Assembly: GCA_044432945.1 (NCBI GenBank)
Contig: JAWXUD010000019.1
Location: forward strand, 1-34,584
Direction: 5' to 3'
Source of the DNA: JAWXUD01 sp044432945
GTDB lineage: Bacteria; Cyanobacteriota; Vampirovibrionia; Gastranaerophilales; Gastranaerophilaceae
Length of the DNA stretch: 34,584 nucleotides
The stretch's first letter is position 1. Each line of letters opens with the position of its first letter. The position numbers and the translations under genes are program-made. The notes under the pieces are model-generated. The model searched no databases, was not told the DNA's origin, and was given only the letters and a program-made list of their open reading frames with translations. Below, in pieces: positions 33,767-34,584 of this stretch.

Positions 33767-33868
33767 CGGATTTCTGCAGGGGGCGAGGTGGTTCGTGCTG
33801 AAGTCAAGATTTATGTGGTGTTCCACGACCTCAATTCAGCACTTTTCACTCACCCTAGCCGAAATCCG
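33767..33868 (-). other. GC-rich long imperfect hairpin directly after pseudopilin copy 3
   Basis: Three nested inverted repeats share one centre: CGGATTTC/GAAATCCG (33767-33774 and 33861-33868), GTGCTGAA/TTCAGCAC (33795-33802 and 33835-33842) and GTGG/CCAC (33815-33818 and 33823-33826). Partial pairing (GC, GGGG/CACCC) fills the gaps. The stretch 33751-33868 is about 54 % G+C by hand count, far above its surroundings. The outer arm starts at the base after the pseudopilin stop codon. There is no T run on either side, so it is not a simple terminator. It could be a DGR-type recognition hairpin, a structured RNA or a palindromic repeat element. Confidence 0.65.
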
Positions 33869-34584
33869 CTATTCACCGACACAAAACAACACTCTACCAA
33901 TTGTATTAATGCGAGTGCCATCATTGCCATAATTCGTAGACGCTGCGAAACTCCTACGGTACGCATATGTAGATGAAACCTCCTCACCAGACCAGATACC
34001 ATATACTGAACTTGTTGGGTCGGGTAAACCGTAGCTTTCTAGAATATCTGTATCATATTCCACAGAATCAAGATTTGAATATGCTCCTACAGGTTGACCT
34101 GTGGCTTCTGTTGCGATAATTGCAAGATCTGCCATAGTTGGTAGGTAGTCAACACCACCACAATATGCCACTGCTCCTGCCCAATAATCTGTATTATAAT
34201 AACAATATTTAATACCTAGCTCTTCTTTTTGTGCTTCACATTGTGTTGATGTTAAATAGCCGATTGTCGTGCCATAAACTGGTGTTGTTGTTGCACAAGT
34301 ACCGTTGCTAAGTATAAACGCACATTCTATCTGAGCGTTTAGAGTCATAATATCATTATTAAGTGTATTTTGTCCTTTTTTACCGTTCAAATCATACACC
34401 ATTGATACGCAATTAGACGCCTCACCTCGATTTGCTCCGCCATCATATGGGTCTAGCCAATCACATTCATCTTTGTAATTTATTATTGCAGAAACACCAT
34501 CGGCAAATATCACACCAATATTATCTCCTGAATAATATTTTTCATTTGGACCTAAAATCAAATCAGGACCTGTCGCTAGGTCAT
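33869..34584 (-). CDS. Pseudopilin-like protein, C-terminal part (copy 3, cut by window end)
   Basis: The reading frame is open to the window edge, so the N-terminus with its expected FTLAEV leader lies outside; the TTG at 34561 is internal. It is about 238 residues here. It shares with copies 1 and 2 NIGVIFADGVSAIINY...CDWLDPYDGG, SMVYDLNGKKGQNT and YNTDYWAGAVAYCGGVDYLPTM. The tail WSGEEVSSTYAYRRSF...GRVLFCVGE looks like a C-type-lectin-fold end. The last 100 coding bases are about 43 % G+C (hand count) and use GCG, CGC, CGT, GGC and AGG codons rare elsewhere. Many tail codons are of NNY form. The stop TAG is followed at once by the structured element. No XRE gene is visible at its downstream side. 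Confidence 0.82.
   Translation of the reverse strand, partial: DLATGPDLILGPNEKYYSGDNIGVIFADGVSAIINYKDECDWLDPYDGGANRGEASNCVSMVYDLNGKKGQNTLNNDIMTLNAQIECAFILSNGTCATTTPVYGTTIGYLTSTQCEAQKEELGIKYCYYNTDYWAGAVAYCGGVDYLPTMADLAIIATEATGQPVGAYSNLDSVEYDTDILESYGLPDPTSSVYGIWSGEEVSSTYAYRRSFAASTNYGNDGTRINTIGRVLFCVGE

Noticed and set aside
33788..33976. Plus-strand ORF of 62 codons over the structured element
   Set aside because: It lies antisense to the pseudopilin tail and inside the nested hairpin, with no Shine-Dalgarno and no protein-like composition.
33566..34584. A complete diversity-generating retroelement in this window
   Set aside because: No reverse transcriptase, accessory Avd-like gene or second near-copy of the candidate variable region is present here. 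Only a possible remote target can be argued.

Overview
This is a low-G+C bacterial chromosome segment that looks like a gut Gastranaerophilales/Melainabacteria (non-photosynthetic Cyanobacteriota) genome. The inference rests on the pseudopilin leader GFTLAEVLITLGIIGVV, two proteins starting MG(L/M)AASQAR, a GH57 glycosidase, a meso-DAP-type MurE and a GatCAB subunit. I had no database, so the taxonomic placement is an inference. No insertion sequence, integrase, phage module or CRISPR array is visible.

Layout. 1-1.3 kb: the gatA 3' end and a crotonase-family enzyme. 1.3-2.8 kb: a pseudopilin-like gene head-to-head with an XRE regulator. 2.9 kb: tRNA-Asp. 3.3-4.9 kb: a large MGLAASQAR protein. 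5.0-7.6 kb: secA. 7.7-9.1 kb: a second XRE/pseudopilin divergent pair. 9.2-11.5 kb: a small unknown gene, an ACT-domain gene and an AGCS-type sodium:amino-acid symporter. 11.8-14.0 kb: a GH57 enzyme. 14.0-16.6 kb: a minus-strand cluster of four lineage-type unknown proteins with N-terminal helices and C-terminal coiled coils. 16.8-22.7 kb: a minus-strand run of a GTG-started ftsI-type PBP, murE, nagA-like and ilvD. 22.8-24.4 kb: dxr and rnhA. 24.4-25.2 kb: a minimal kinase-like protein. 25.2 kb: tRNA-Ser. 25.4-26.6 kb: aroA. 26.8-28.4 kb: an unknown protein with a C-terminal membrane segment and a small two-TM protein. 28.7 kb: a CAT-anticodon tRNA. 29.1-30.0 kb: a third divergent XRE/unknown-gene pair, flanked by copies of a GGGTC hairpin. 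30.2-33.6 kb: aspS, then nfeD-like and SPFH (stomatin-like) genes. 33.77-34.58 kb: a structured GC-rich element and the 3' part of a third pseudopilin-like gene, cut by the window end.

Two themes run through the accessory part. First, all three XRE-type regulators sit head-to-head with a non-housekeeping gene, and each shared intergenic region holds a strong inverted repeat. Two of the three targets are pseudopilin-like proteins with a C-type-lectin-like or DUF1566-like tail. The third pseudopilin copy has a compositionally distinct 3' end followed directly by a roughly 100-nt imperfect hairpin, which recalls the target side of a diversity-generating retroelement; no reverse transcriptase or template repeat is in the window. 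Second, the MG(L/M)-type proteins look like a family of exported or filament-forming components.

Housekeeping genes cover cell wall (ftsI, murE, nagA-like), isoprenoid (dxr), shikimate (aroA), branched-chain amino acid (ilvD), protein export (secA) and translation (aspS, gatA, three tRNAs). Several genes (dxr, aroA, the XRE genes, the kinase-like gene) have a -10-like hexamer exactly 6 nt before the ATG and no Shine-Dalgarno sequence, which suggests leaderless transcripts.
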